Part shown: positions 55,993 to 64,000 of the stretch, piece by piece
Layout of the letters: the number at the start of each line of letters is the position of its first letter
Position numbering within the stretch: the stretch's first letter is position 1
DNA from: Planctomycetota bacterium
GTDB taxonomy: Bacteria > Planctomycetota > UBA1135
Reading direction: 5' to 3'
Length of the DNA: 64,000 nt
Assembly: GCA_024229395.1 (NCBI GenBank)
Contig: JAAESM010000045.1
Location: 1 to 64,000, forward strand
Made by a program: the position numbers and the translations under genes
The notes under the pieces: generated by a model
What the model saw: the letters and a program-made list of their open reading frames with translations, nothing else
Told to the model about the DNA's origin: nothing
Databases searched by the model: none

Positions 55993-57185
55993 ACTTCGCT
56001 GACCGCACGCGCTCGATCCTGCATGTGGATCTGGATGCATTTTTCGTGTCGGTCGAAAGAGTGTTGGATCCGCGCCTGAATGGGCGCCCGGTGGTCGTCG
56101 GTGGACCTCCAGAGGGTCGCGGTGTGGTCGCGGCGGCCTCTTACGAAGCTCGGCAATATGGAGTCCATTCGGCCATGCCTATGGGCCAAGCCTTGCGTTT
56201 GTGCCCGGATCTGGTGCGCGTCGGCGGTAGTCATGGCATGTACTCGCGCGCCTCTAAGGCGGTGTTCGATTTGATCGGTGGCTATACGCCGTTGGTCGAG
56301 AAAGTGTCCGTGGATGAGGCCTATCTGGACTTGAGCGGCACGCATCATCTGTTTGGCAACGCCTTGGATGCTGCCGACAAGATGCGCCGCGAGGTCAAGG
56401 AGCGTTTGCGCCTTGATTTGACTGTGGGTGCATCGAGCAATCGTTTGGTCAGTAAGGTGGCTTCGGGTTTCGCCAAGCCTTGTGGGTTGTTCGATGTGCG
56501 CCCTGGGCAGGAACCGCGTTTTTTCTCGCCGCTACCGATCAAGGTCATGCCAGGCATCGGTCCGGTTACCGCCAAGCGGCTGCATGATTTCCATATCGAT
56601 GAACTGGGTGTGTTGGCCTCCACCGAACGTTGGTTCCTGGAAGAGGTCTTCGGCAGTTATGGACCTTCCATGCAGCGCCGCGCGCATGGTGTCGATGAAA
56701 CACCGGTATGTCCACCGTGGGAGCGCCCGGAACGTAAGTCACTCGGTCATGAGCGCACCTTCGCTGAAGACACCGATGACCTCAAGGTCTTGCGTGGGCG
56801 CCTGCAGCGGTTATTGGAGCAGAGTTGCGCACAGTTGCGCAGTGAAGGTCTGTTGGCGCGTACCTTAAGTGTGAAGTTGCGCTATGCCGACTTTGTCACC
56901 GAAACCCGTGATCTAACTTTGCCGCAGCCCAGTGACCATGACTTGGAATGGTGGGAGGTGGCGGAGCAACAGCTGGAACGTATGTTGAAGAAGCGTCGTA
57001 CTTTGGTGCGTCTTTTGGGGGTGCGTTTCAGTGGTATGGAGCGTGGCTTCTGGCAAGGTGGTCTGTTCGAGCAAGAGCGTGTGGTGCAGCGCGGTCGGAT
57101 CGCGGTGCTGGATAAGATCCGCAGCAAATACGGTGAGAAGGCAGTGCAAAGCGGGGATCGATTGTGGTTGCGCAACTCTCGGTAG
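55989..57185 (+). CDS. dinB: Y-family DNA polymerase IV, catalytically intact
   Basis: A 398-residue translesion polymerase. Metal ligands are all present: HVDLDAFFVSVE (Asp) and KVSVDEAYLDLSG (Asp-Glu). YEARQYGVHSAMPMGQALRLCP, ASSNRLVSKVASGFAKP and VMPGIGPVTAKRLH (HhH) are family motifs. Near the C-terminus QGGLFE fits a beta-clamp-binding QxxLF motif. In classical ImuB the catalytic residues are lost; here they are kept, so this is DinB-like and not ImuB-like. Start overlaps the upstream stop (GTGA type) and the end overlaps dnaE2 by 22 bases. Confidence 0.93.
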   Translation: MNFADRTRSILHVDLDAFFVSVERVLDPRLNGRPVVVGGPPEGRGVVAAASYEARQYGVHSAMPMGQALRLCPDLVRVGGSHGMYSRASKAVFDLIGGYTPLVEKVSVDEAYLDLSGTHHLFGNALDAADKMRREVKERLRLDLTVGASSNRLVSKVASGFAKPCGLFDVRPGQEPRFFSPLPIKVMPGIGPVTAKRLHDFHIDELGVLASTERWFLEEVFGSYGPSMQRRAHGVDETPVCPPWERPERKSLGHERTFAEDTDDLKVLRGRLQRLLEQSCAQLRSEGLLARTLSVKLRYADFVTETRDLTLPQPSDHDLEWWEVAEQQLERMLKKRRTLVRLLGVRFSGMERGFWQGGLFEQERVVQRGRIAVLDKIRSKYGEKAVQSGDRLWLRNSR

Positions 57186-60100
57186 CCACGCCGTGGTCTT
57201 TCCATTGGGGCGCTTCCCGAGTTGAAGAGTTAGCCGCCATTGCCGCCCGCGGGCAAGTGCATGCCTTGGGCATGGCCGATCTCAACGGCATGTGGGGAGC
57301 GGTACCATTTCAAAAAGCTTGCTTGCAACAAGGCGTCAAGCCGTTGTTTGGCATGCGCTTGTTGGTCGAAGGCGTCAGCGCGCAAGTGCTCGCCCACGAT
57401 GCGCGCGGTTGGGCGGCCTTGTGCCGTTTGGCCACCAAGGTGCAGATGGCTTTGCATCCGGCGCAAGGCAGCGCCGCCCTTGGGGTTGGGCATCAGCGCA
57501 TCGGTATGGCGCCTTTCCTGCTAGAGGCTTTGCAGCAGGAGCGAGAGACTTGCGGTCTGGGGCAGTCCTTCTCGATCTTGTCCCATAGTGCTGAGTTGTT
57601 GCATCAGCTGATCGCGCGTGGTGGCAAGGCCGGCCTGCATGTGGCTATGCGCAGTGGCGCACGTGGCCAACACGATGCCCAACTGGGTGAGAACTTGGGC
57701 TTGCCGTTGGTGGCTTGCCCGGCGGTCGCCTTTGCAGTGCCGCAAGACTTCGAACGCCATCAGTTGTTGGTGGCCATCGGTCGCAACACCAATCTGTCGC
57801 GCCTGCCGGCCAGTGCTCTGGCTTGCGCCGACCCACGTCAACGTGCGTTCGTTGGTGGCGCTCCACCTGCGTGGTTGCGCAATGAGTTGGAACTGCAGGC
57901 CGATTACCGATACCAGCCCCAGGCCTTGGCTATGGCACAGGAGTTGGCGCAAAGGTGCAACTATGAGATTCCACTCGGCATCAAGCGTATGCCGCGTCTT
58001 GCCTTGCCGAGCGATCCCAAAGGGGATCCGAATGCCAATCCCAAGCAGCATGCTGACGCTGCCAATGCTGCGCTTGCGGAGTGGTGCGAAGCTGGTATCA
58101 CGCGCCGCAACTTAGTCTGGAATGAAGATTATGGCGCGCAACTCGACCGTGAGTTAAAGCTCATCCGTGAGCAGGACTTGGCCGATTACTTCTTAATCGT
58201 GGCGGATATCGTGCGTTGGACCAACCAACAGGGCATCCAGAATTGCGGGCGTGGTTCAGCAGCCAATAGCTTGGTCAGTTATCTGCTTGGTTTCACCCAT
58301 ATCGATCCGCTGCGCCATGACTTGTGGTTCGATCGCTTCTTGCATCGCGGGCGCCGCGATTTCCCGGATGTCGATCTTGACTTCGCCTGGGATGAACGCG
58401 ATCGCGTGTTGGACTATATGTACCGCAGGCACGGGCGCAATCACGTGGCCATGTTGGCAACCCATGTCACCTTCGGTGCGCGTGGTGCGGTGCGTGAGTT
58501 GGCCAAGGCGATGGGCGTGCCGCCGATGGAAATCACACCGGTCACCAAGGCCTTGCCGTGGATGCGCGGCGGCTTCGATGTCGAGCGCATCAAACGCAAC
58601 CCGAAGACCGCCAACTTGCCTTTAGATGCTGAACCTTGGCGCACCATTCTGAAGCAGGCGGCGGCCTTGGATGGTTTTCCGCGGCACCTTGGCGTGCATG
58701 CCGGTGGCATGGTGCTGGCACCCACCGAACTCACCGGGCACTTGCCCTTGCAGCATGCCAAGAAGGAGACCGAAGACGGGCGCATCGTCATCACGCAATG
58801 GGATATGGGGCCAGTAGAAGAAGCCGGTTTGTTGAAGATCGACCTGCTTGGCAACCGCGGTTTGGCGGTGGTGCGAGATGCGCAACGCTTGGTGCGCACC
58901 AACACTGGTTTGAAGGTGCAGTTCGGACCTTTGAACCCGAAAGATGATGTGCGCACCCAAGAGTTGATCGCGCGCGGCGACACCATGGGTTGTTTCTATA
59001 TCGAGTCGCCGAGTATGCGCAGCCTTTTGCTGAAACTGCAGTGCCGTGATTTTCCCACCCTGGTGGCGGCGTCTTCAATCATCCGCCCGGGCATCTCGTC
59101 GTCGGGCATGATGCAGGCTTATATCGAACGCAACCATGCCTATCGTTGCAACGGCCAGCATCATGATGACTGGTATCTGCACCCCATGTTGCAAGACATG
59201 TTCGCCGAAACCTATGGCGTGATGGCTTATCAAGAAGATGTCTTGCGGGTCGCGCAGCGCTTGGCCGGCATGACCGCCGCCGACGCCGATGGGCTACGCA
59301 AAGCCATGACCAAGAAGGGCGCGCATAAACGTCTGCCCGAATGGCGCGAGTCCTTGCTGCAGGGCTTGCAGGATTTTGGTCTCAGCCATGAGGCCGCATT
59401 GGAGTTGTGGCGTCAGATCGAGTCCTTCGCAGGTTACTCCTTCTGCAAGGCGCATTCGGCCAGCTATGCGGAAGTGAGTTTCCGTTCCGCCTATCTACGC
59501 GCGCATCATCCCGCCGAGTTCATGGCCGCGGTGTTGCGCAATCATGGTGGTTTCTATGCCACCTTCGCTTATGTCGCTGAGGCACTGCGCATGGGCCTGA
59601 AAGTGCTGTTGCCTTGCGTGAATCGTGGCAGTGCTGATTTCTCAGCGCATGGCAAGCATGTGCGCACTGGCTTGCGTGAAATCCAAGGCATCCACGGCAG
59701 TTTCGTCAAGCGCGTCGTCGAACAGCGGGAGCAAGGTGGACCCTTCATCGGCATGGAGGACTTCACCAAACGGTTACGTCCGCAGCGCGAAGAACTCGAT
59801 TCGCTGGTGCGGGCAGGTGCTTTAGATGGCATGCCAGATGGATACACCCGACCAGAGCGCATGCGTTGGGCTGCTTTGTATAAACGTGCAGCGGGTGCGT
59901 CGTTGGTGCAAGAAGCCAGATTGTTCGACGAACCGAGCGTGCCAGAGCCACCAGCGGTCGGTGAGTTCTCGCGCCAACGCTTGCTCGCCATGGAGGAGCA
60001 GGCCTTGGGCTATCTGGTCTCGTCGCACCCTTTGGAGTTGCACAAGCAGGCCATTCGCGCAGCCCATGTCTTGCCGGCTCGCGAGCTGCCGCAAAATGCA

Positions 60101-60373
60101 GGCAAAACCGTGCGCTTAGTCGGCTGGCAGGTCACGCAGAAGCCAGTGCGCACCAAACACGGCGATTCCATGCTGTTCTTGTCCTTTGAAGACACCACGG
60201 CACTCTATGAAACGGTTATGTTCCCGCAGGTCTACAAGTGTTTGGCGCCCTGGACCCTCACCCGTGGGCCCTATGTGCTGGAGGGAATCGCGCGCCAAGA
60301 GTACGGCTCCATCACAGTTGAAGTAAACCAGTTATGGCTATTGCGCGACTATGCCGTCGCTACCGTAAAGTAG
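57164..60373 (+). CDS. dnaE2: Error-prone DNA polymerase III alpha-type DnaE2 (ImuC)
   Basis: A 1069-residue C-family polymerase. The polymerase acidic residues are there: [10 protein letters not shown] (about 400-409) and KIDLLGN (about 557-563). Other signatures: [75 protein letters not shown]. The N-terminal PHP domain is worn: the expected HxHxxxS start reads [10 protein letters not shown] and TDHD reads ADLN, so proofreading metal sites are lost. Length and lack of the clamp-binding tail fit DnaE2. Start GTG 57164 inside dinB. Probable SOS mutagenesis enzyme working with DinB and the small S24-like protein. Confidence 0.93.
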   Translation: MVAQLSVATPWSFHWGASRVEELAAIAARGQVHALGMADLNGMWGAVPFQKACLQQGVKPLFGMRLLVEGVSAQVLAHDARGWAALCRLATKVQMALHPAQGSAALGVGHQRIGMAPFLLEALQQERETCGLGQSFSILSHSAELLHQLIARGGKAGLHVAMRSGARGQHDAQLGENLGLPLVACPAVAFAVPQDFERHQLLVAIGRNTNLSRLPASALACADPRQRAFVGGAPPAWLRNELELQADYRYQPQALAMAQELAQRCNYEIPLGIKRMPRLALPSDPKGDPNANPKQHADAANAALAEWCEAGITRRNLVWNEDYGAQLDRELKLIREQDLADYFLIVADIVRWTNQQGIQNCGRGSAANSLVSYLLGFTHIDPLRHDLWFDRFLHRGRRDFPDVDLDFAWDERDRVLDYMYRRHGRNHVAMLATHVTFGARGAVRELAKAMGVPPMEITPVTKALPWMRGGFDVERIKRNPKTANLPLDAEPWRTILKQAAALDGFPRHLGVHAGGMVLAPTELTGHLPLQHAKKETEDGRIVITQWDMGPVEEAGLLKIDLLGNRGLAVVRDAQRLVRTNTGLKVQFGPLNPKDDVRTQELIARGDTMGCFYIESPSMRSLLLKLQCRDFPTLVAASSIIRPGISSSGMMQAYIERNHAYRCNGQHHDDWYLHPMLQDMFAETYGVMAYQEDVLRVAQRLAGMTAADADGLRKAMTKKGAHKRLPEWRESLLQGLQDFGLSHEAALELWRQIESFAGYSFCKAHSASYAEVSFRSAYLRAHHPAEFMAAVLRNHGGFYATFAYVAEALRMGLKVLLPCVNRGSADFSAHGKHVRTGLREIQGIHGSFVKRVVEQREQGGPFIGMEDFTKRLRPQREELDSLVRAGALDGMPDGYTRPERMRWAALYKRAAGASLVQEARLFDEPSVPEPPAVGEFSRQRLLAMEEQALGYLVSSHPLELHKQAIRAAHVLPARELPQNAGKTVRLVGWQVTQKPVRTKHGDSMLFLSFEDTTALYETVMFPQVYKCLAPWTLTRGPYVLEGIARQEYGSITVEVNQLWLLRDYAVATVK

Positions 60374-60378
60374 GGGCG

Positions 60379-60870
60379 ATGCGAATTACCGTCAATGGAA
60401 CAGCTCACGATCTTCCAGATGTAGACCCGCAAACACCGCTGCTATGGGTGTTGCGTGACAATCTGCAGTTAACCGGCACGCGCTACGGCTGCGGCAAGGG
60501 TTTGTGCGGCTCTTGCACGGTTCACATGGATGGCATGCCAGTGCGGGCTTGCCAGTTGCCCATGTCGGCAACCGAGGGGCGTGGGATTACCACCATCGAA
60601 GGATTGTCCAAAGACGGCGACCACCCATTGCAGGATGCATGGCGTGAGCATCAAGTACCTCAATGTGGTTTCTGTCAGGCCGGTCAGCTGATGTCGGCCG
60701 CGGCCTTGTTGGAACAGAACCCCAAGCCCACCGACAAAGATATCGATGCTGCCATGACCGGCAACATCTGCCGTTGCGGAACCTACCAGCGCATTCGTGC
60801 TGCGATCCACACGGCCGCCGACGCAGCTGATTCCACCGACCAAGGTGACAGCAAGGAGGGACAGCGATGA
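60379..60870 (+). CDS. Isoquinoline 1-oxidoreductase-type [2Fe-2S] subunit
   Basis: Small iron-sulfur subunit of a xanthine-oxidase-family molybdenum hydroxylase, 163 residues. The plant-type cluster ligands are [15 protein letters not shown] with a later Cys (RACQLP), and the second cluster is CGFCQAGQ and [11 protein letters not shown] 60379 has GGGG upstream and begins the beta-grasp fold ([12 protein letters not shown]). It is five bases after the dnaE2 stop, so transcription may run through from the SOS cassette. It overlaps the large subunit gene by four bases. Actual substrate unknown. Confidence 0.92.
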   Translation: MRITVNGTAHDLPDVDPQTPLLWVLRDNLQLTGTRYGCGKGLCGSCTVHMDGMPVRACQLPMSATEGRGITTIEGLSKDGDHPLQDAWREHQVPQCGFCQAGQLMSAAALLEQNPKPTDKDIDAAMTGNICRCGTYQRIRAAIHTAADAADSTDQGDSKEGQR

Positions 60871-63092
60871 GAGCGGCAACGAGTGAGATTTGGAGTCGCC
60901 GAGATTTCCTCAAGGCTTTGGCCGCTGGCGGTGGCGTGTTGATCGCCAGCTGCGCTGATTCCGACGGCGCGGTCTTCACTGGTCGCGACAAGCTCGACCC
61001 CGAATCCTGGGTCTTGCATGACTTCCTGTGGCTGGCACCAACTGGTTTGGTCACCATCCTGGCGCACCGCTCTGAAATGGGTACCGGCATCCGTACTGCG
61101 CTGCCGATGGTGGTCGCTGATGAGATGGAAGCTGATTGGGATCAGGTCGCGATCAAGCAAGCCATTGGCGACAGTCGCTACGGCGATCAGAACACCGATG
61201 GATCCAACAGCATCCGCGGCAACTTCGAGCGCATGCGTCGCTTGGGTGCCGCTGCACGCGATGTGCTGGAGCGCGCAGCCGCTGCAGTCTGGGAAGTCGA
61301 TGTCAGAACCTGCAAGGCTAGCAACCACAAGGTGGAACATGCCGCAAGTGGTCGCAGCTTGGGATTCGGCGAGTTGGTCGAAGTCGCGATCGAACTCAAG
61401 CCGCAAGGCAAGAGTGCCATCCAGAAACGCCTGAAGGACCGTAAGGATTGGCGTTACATCGGCATTGGTGTCGGTGGTTATGACATGGATGCGATCGTCA
61501 CTGGTAGTGCCGTCTTTGGTGGTGACATTCGCCTGCCGAATATGTTGTTCGCATCGATCGAACGCAGCCCCGTGCTCGGCGGCGAGGTCGCCAAGTACGA
61601 CAAGAGTGCGGCACTCGCCGTCGCTGGTGTGGAGCAGGTCATCGAGTTGCCCTTCATCACCGAGGAACCTTTCATGTTCCAAGCACTCGGCGGAATCGCC
61701 GTGTTGGCGCGTGACAGTTGGTCGGCCATGCAGGGGCGCGCAGCGCTGAACGCCAGTTGGAAGACCGGCGCGGCCAATGCCAGCTTCAGTTCGGACAGCT
61801 ACAACCAGGCCATGATGGAGTCGGTGCGCAAACCAGGTACCAAAACCAAGGATCGCGGCGACGTCGAAGCGGGGCTTGCTGGCGCGGCACAAAAGGTCGA
61901 GGCGGAATACAGCATTCCATTGTTGGCCCACGCTTGCATGGAAACGCCTACGGCCACCGCAGAAGTTACCGAAGAAGGTTGCCAGGTGTGGTCGCCTACG
62001 CAGAATCCGCAAGCTGTGCAGGACACTGTTGCGCAAACGCTCGGCCTTTCGAAGAAGGCCGTGACTGCGCATGTCACCTTGCTCGGTGGCGGTTTCGGGC
62101 GTAAGTCCAAGCCAGATTACACCGCCGAGGCCGCATTGCTGGCGCGCGAAACCGGTCGCCCGGTACAAGTCCTCTGGACCCGTGCCGATGACCTGCAGCA
62201 TGACTACTACCACGCCGTTTCCGCTCAACGCATGGAAGCCGGTTTGGATGATCAAGGCATGCCAGTGGCATGGTTGCAACGCGCCGCTTACCCAAGCATC
62301 GCTTCGACCTTCGGCGCCGGTTCCACCGGACCTGCTGGCTTTGAGCTCGGCATGGGCTTCCACAACATGCCTGTTGCGGCACCAGCCATGCGTACCGAGA
62401 CCGGCATCGCCAAACCGCATGTACGCATCGGTTGGTTGCGTTCGGTGGCCAACATTCAGCATGCCTTCGCTGTCAGCAGCTTTGCCGACGAAATCGCAGC
62501 CGCAGGCAAGCATGATTCCTACCAGGCCTGGACCAAGATGTTGATCGGTAAGAAGACCAGCGGTCCGAGCAAGCATATCCAGCGTTTGCTGGATGTCTCT
62601 GAAGCCGCTGCGTCGGCAGGGGAGTGGGGCAAGGAATTGCCGCGCGGGCGTGGATTAGGATTCGCCGCACACCATAGTTTCGATGCCTACATCGCCGTAG
62701 TAGTGGAAGTCGAGATCAGCAAGGCGGGGGAACTGCGCATTCCACGTGTGGATATCGCCGCCGACGTCGGCACGGTAGTTCACCCGGATCGTGTACGTGC
62801 CCAGATGGAAGGTTCGGTCAACTTTGGACTGAGTCAGGCCCTATTCGGCAAACTGACCGCTTTGAACGGCGTCATTGAGCAGACCAACTTCGACGGCTTT
62901 CGCTTGTTGCGCCTCCATGAGGCACCACCGCAAATCAATGTGCACCTGACCGCTAGCGATGGCACGCCCACCGGAGTCGGGGAACCTGGTGTTCCTCCGA
63001 TTGCACCGGCCTTGTGCAATGCAATCTTCGCTGCGATCGGCAAGCGTGTTCGTGACCTTCCGGTCGATCCGCATGACCTGAGTTGGTCCTGA
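60867..63092 (+). CDS. Isoquinoline 1-oxidoreductase-type molybdopterin subunit, Tat-exported
   Basis: Large catalytic subunit, 741 residues. The Tat signal [20 protein letters not shown] ends in a lipobox-like Cys. Family motifs are [50 protein letters not shown] (Mo-cofactor binding) and [17 protein letters not shown] with the catalytic Glu. IorB-type enzymes oxidise N-heterocycles or aldehydes with electrons passed to a cytochrome c. No cofactor-insertion or cytochrome subunit gene follows here. The Tat export of the pair suggests periplasmic or membrane-bound work. Confidence 0.92.
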   Translation: MRAATSEIWSRRDFLKALAAGGGVLIASCADSDGAVFTGRDKLDPESWVLHDFLWLAPTGLVTILAHRSEMGTGIRTALPMVVADEMEADWDQVAIKQAIGDSRYGDQNTDGSNSIRGNFERMRRLGAAARDVLERAAAAVWEVDVRTCKASNHKVEHAASGRSLGFGELVEVAIELKPQGKSAIQKRLKDRKDWRYIGIGVGGYDMDAIVTGSAVFGGDIRLPNMLFASIERSPVLGGEVAKYDKSAALAVAGVEQVIELPFITEEPFMFQALGGIAVLARDSWSAMQGRAALNASWKTGAANASFSSDSYNQAMMESVRKPGTKTKDRGDVEAGLAGAAQKVEAEYSIPLLAHACMETPTATAEVTEEGCQVWSPTQNPQAVQDTVAQTLGLSKKAVTAHVTLLGGGFGRKSKPDYTAEAALLARETGRPVQVLWTRADDLQHDYYHAVSAQRMEAGLDDQGMPVAWLQRAAYPSIASTFGAGSTGPAGFELGMGFHNMPVAAPAMRTETGIAKPHVRIGWLRSVANIQHAFAVSSFADEIAAAGKHDSYQAWTKMLIGKKTSGPSKHIQRLLDVSEAAASAGEWGKELPRGRGLGFAAHHSFDAYIAVVVEVEISKAGELRIPRVDIAADVGTVVHPDRVRAQMEGSVNFGLSQALFGKLTALNGVIEQTNFDGFRLLRLHEAPPQINVHLTASDGTPTGVGEPGVPPIAPALCNAIFAAIGKRVRDLPVDPHDLSWS

Positions 63093-63113
63093 ATCTAAAA
63101 CTTCAATGATTCA

Positions 63114-64000
63114 GTGACGTCAGACCCCCTCTGTTCGGCGCGCTTTTCAAGCATCACCCAGACTCAATTCTGTTCATTGAGGGCGATCGCTTTGTGGATT
63201 GCAACGCAGCTACAGTCAAGACTCTTGGGTTCAAGAATCGCGCCCAACTGAACGAGAAGTTCGCTGACGATGACGGCGTGTTGCGCGCTCATCCGGGGGA
63301 TTTCTCACCACCAAATCAACCCGATGGCCGCGATTCCTATCAGAAGGCCAACGATATGATCGCTATCGCCTTCCGTGATGGTGTGCATCGATTCGAATGG
63401 GACCATCAACGCCAAAACGGCGAGGTCTTCCCGGTCGAGGTCTTGCTAATCGCCGATAGCGAAGCCAAGCCGCCACGACTGACGGTGATTTGGAAAGAGA
63501 TCGGTGAATTACGCAGGCTGCAGGGCAAGCTGATGCAATCGCAGCGCATGGAAACCTTGGGACGATTCGTCGGCGGCGTGGCCCATGACTTTAATAACTT
63601 GTTGCTGGTGATCACCGGGCATCTGGAACTGATGCGCACTGAGACTGCCGATCGCAAGGTGCATGGACGCATCGAGCAGATGGTGCAAGCCACCGACCGA
63701 GCCACTGCCATTACCCAGGAACTGTTGGCCGTCGGCCGCAGCAAGTCCATGCCGGAAGAGGTGGTCGACCTGCTCGCGGTGACTCACCGCCTTCTCGCTT
63801 TGATGAAGCGCATGATCGGTGAAGATGTGCAGATCGACAGTCAGTTCGGTGAGAAACCACTTCCGGTCAAGGTCGATTTCGGCCGCCTCGAGCGGAGTAT
63901 CCTCAGCCTGGCCAAGAACGCTTCCGACGCCATGCCAACGGGCGGTAAGTTGTCGTTGTCCCTCAAGGCACAGCAAATTGAGGAGAGCGACCGGCGTTTC
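63114..64000 (+). CDS. PAS-domain sensor histidine kinase, truncated by window end, start frameshifted
   Basis: Residue order: PAS domain (ALFKHHPDSILFIEGDRFV; GVHRFEWDHQRQNGEVFPVE), linker helix, then kinase core MQSQRMETLGRFVGG with VAHDFNNLLLVITGH (phosphorylated His) and the ATP-binding N box LSLAKNASDAMPTGG. The coding frame has no ATG after its last upstream stop at 63107-63109. A GTG at 63114 in another frame reads MTSDP and would join by one added C in the five-C run (63125-63129), giving MTSDPPLFGALFKHH. So the true start is probably 63114 with a homopolymer error, or a rare CTG start at 63131. Continues beyond the window. Confidence 0.8.

Noticed and set aside
55989..57185. ImuB (inactive Y-family protein) call
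   Set aside because: All polymerase metal ligands (DLDAFF, SVDEAYLD) are present, so it is an active DinB type.
60783..62576. Long open frame (597 codons) on the minus strand
   Set aside because: It is antisense to the molybdopterin subunit; the product is rich in His, Arg, Gln and has no motif, which is a codon-bias shadow.
63106..63117. ATG at 63106 as start of the kinase with a TGA read as Sec
   Set aside because: That frame stays different from the kinase frame after the TGA, so recoding alone would not give the kinase.
1..64000. CRISPR array, insertion sequence, prophage or integron
   Set aside because: I saw no spaced direct repeats, transposase, integrase or phage structural genes; genes are house-keeping or envelope types in tight operons.

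Overview
The window is a gene-dense, roughly 55-60% GC bacterial chromosome segment of about 46 protein genes and one tRNA, with no insertion sequences, phage genes or CRISPR array. I see signal peptides, many lipoboxes, a Tat-type Gfo/Idh/MocA oxidoreductase, a formylglycine-enzyme-fold lipoprotein, giant DUF3857/transglutaminase proteins, a multiheme cytochrome c, selenium genes and a futalosine-type menaquinone set. This mix fits a Gram-negative environmental lineage, most likely Planctomycetota. That placement is inference from gene content only; no 16S or ribosomal protein gene is present.

Layout. 0-6.3 kb: partial multiheme cytochrome (frameshifted), an endonuclease/exonuclease/phosphatase protein, a minus-strand operon (secreted protein, FGE-like lipoprotein, oxidoreductase), a frameshifted secreted protein and RmuC. 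6.4-14.2 kb: PhoD-like phosphatase, SH3 protein and CstA on plus; ruvB-spoIID-tgt on minus. 14.4-17.6 kb: a 1047-residue beta-propeller lipoprotein with distinct codon use. 17.7-23.7 kb: plus operon ubiE, CPBP protease, ubiX, mqnP/ubiA-like, holA, mutL. 24.9-31.7 kb: inactive/active M16 peptidase pair, miaA and an SPFH pair. 31.8-38.8 kb: minus operon recJ, VTT membrane protein, polA, CPA2 antiporter. 38.9-46.9 kb: selenium region with selA, selD (in-frame UGA), tRNA-Sec and a glutamate-cysteine ligase, interrupted by a hydrolase and a hybrid histidine kinase. 47.0-54.9 kb: two giant DUF3857-type proteins. 55.0-60.4 kb: an SOS mutagenesis cassette. 60.4-64 kb: molybdenum hydroxylase subunits and a truncated PAS histidine kinase.

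The most interesting locus is the SOS cassette. A near-perfect LexA palindrome sits between the -35 and -10 boxes of lexA. After lexA come a 116-residue protein that looks like a LexA/UmuD C-terminal domain with both catalytic residues replaced by alanine, an intact DinB polymerase and a DnaE2-type polymerase, all overlapping or nearly so. The small protein occupies the place that imuA fills in classical mutasome cassettes. The active-plus-inactive paralogue theme recurs in the M16 pair and the DUF3857 pair.

Selenium: selA, a selD that is itself a selenoprotein, and tRNA-Sec(UCA) imply working selenocysteine insertion; selB must lie elsewhere. Four genes (near 0.26, 4.78, 40.34 and 63.13 kb) look frameshifted by one base, most next to short homopolymers, which may be sequence error.
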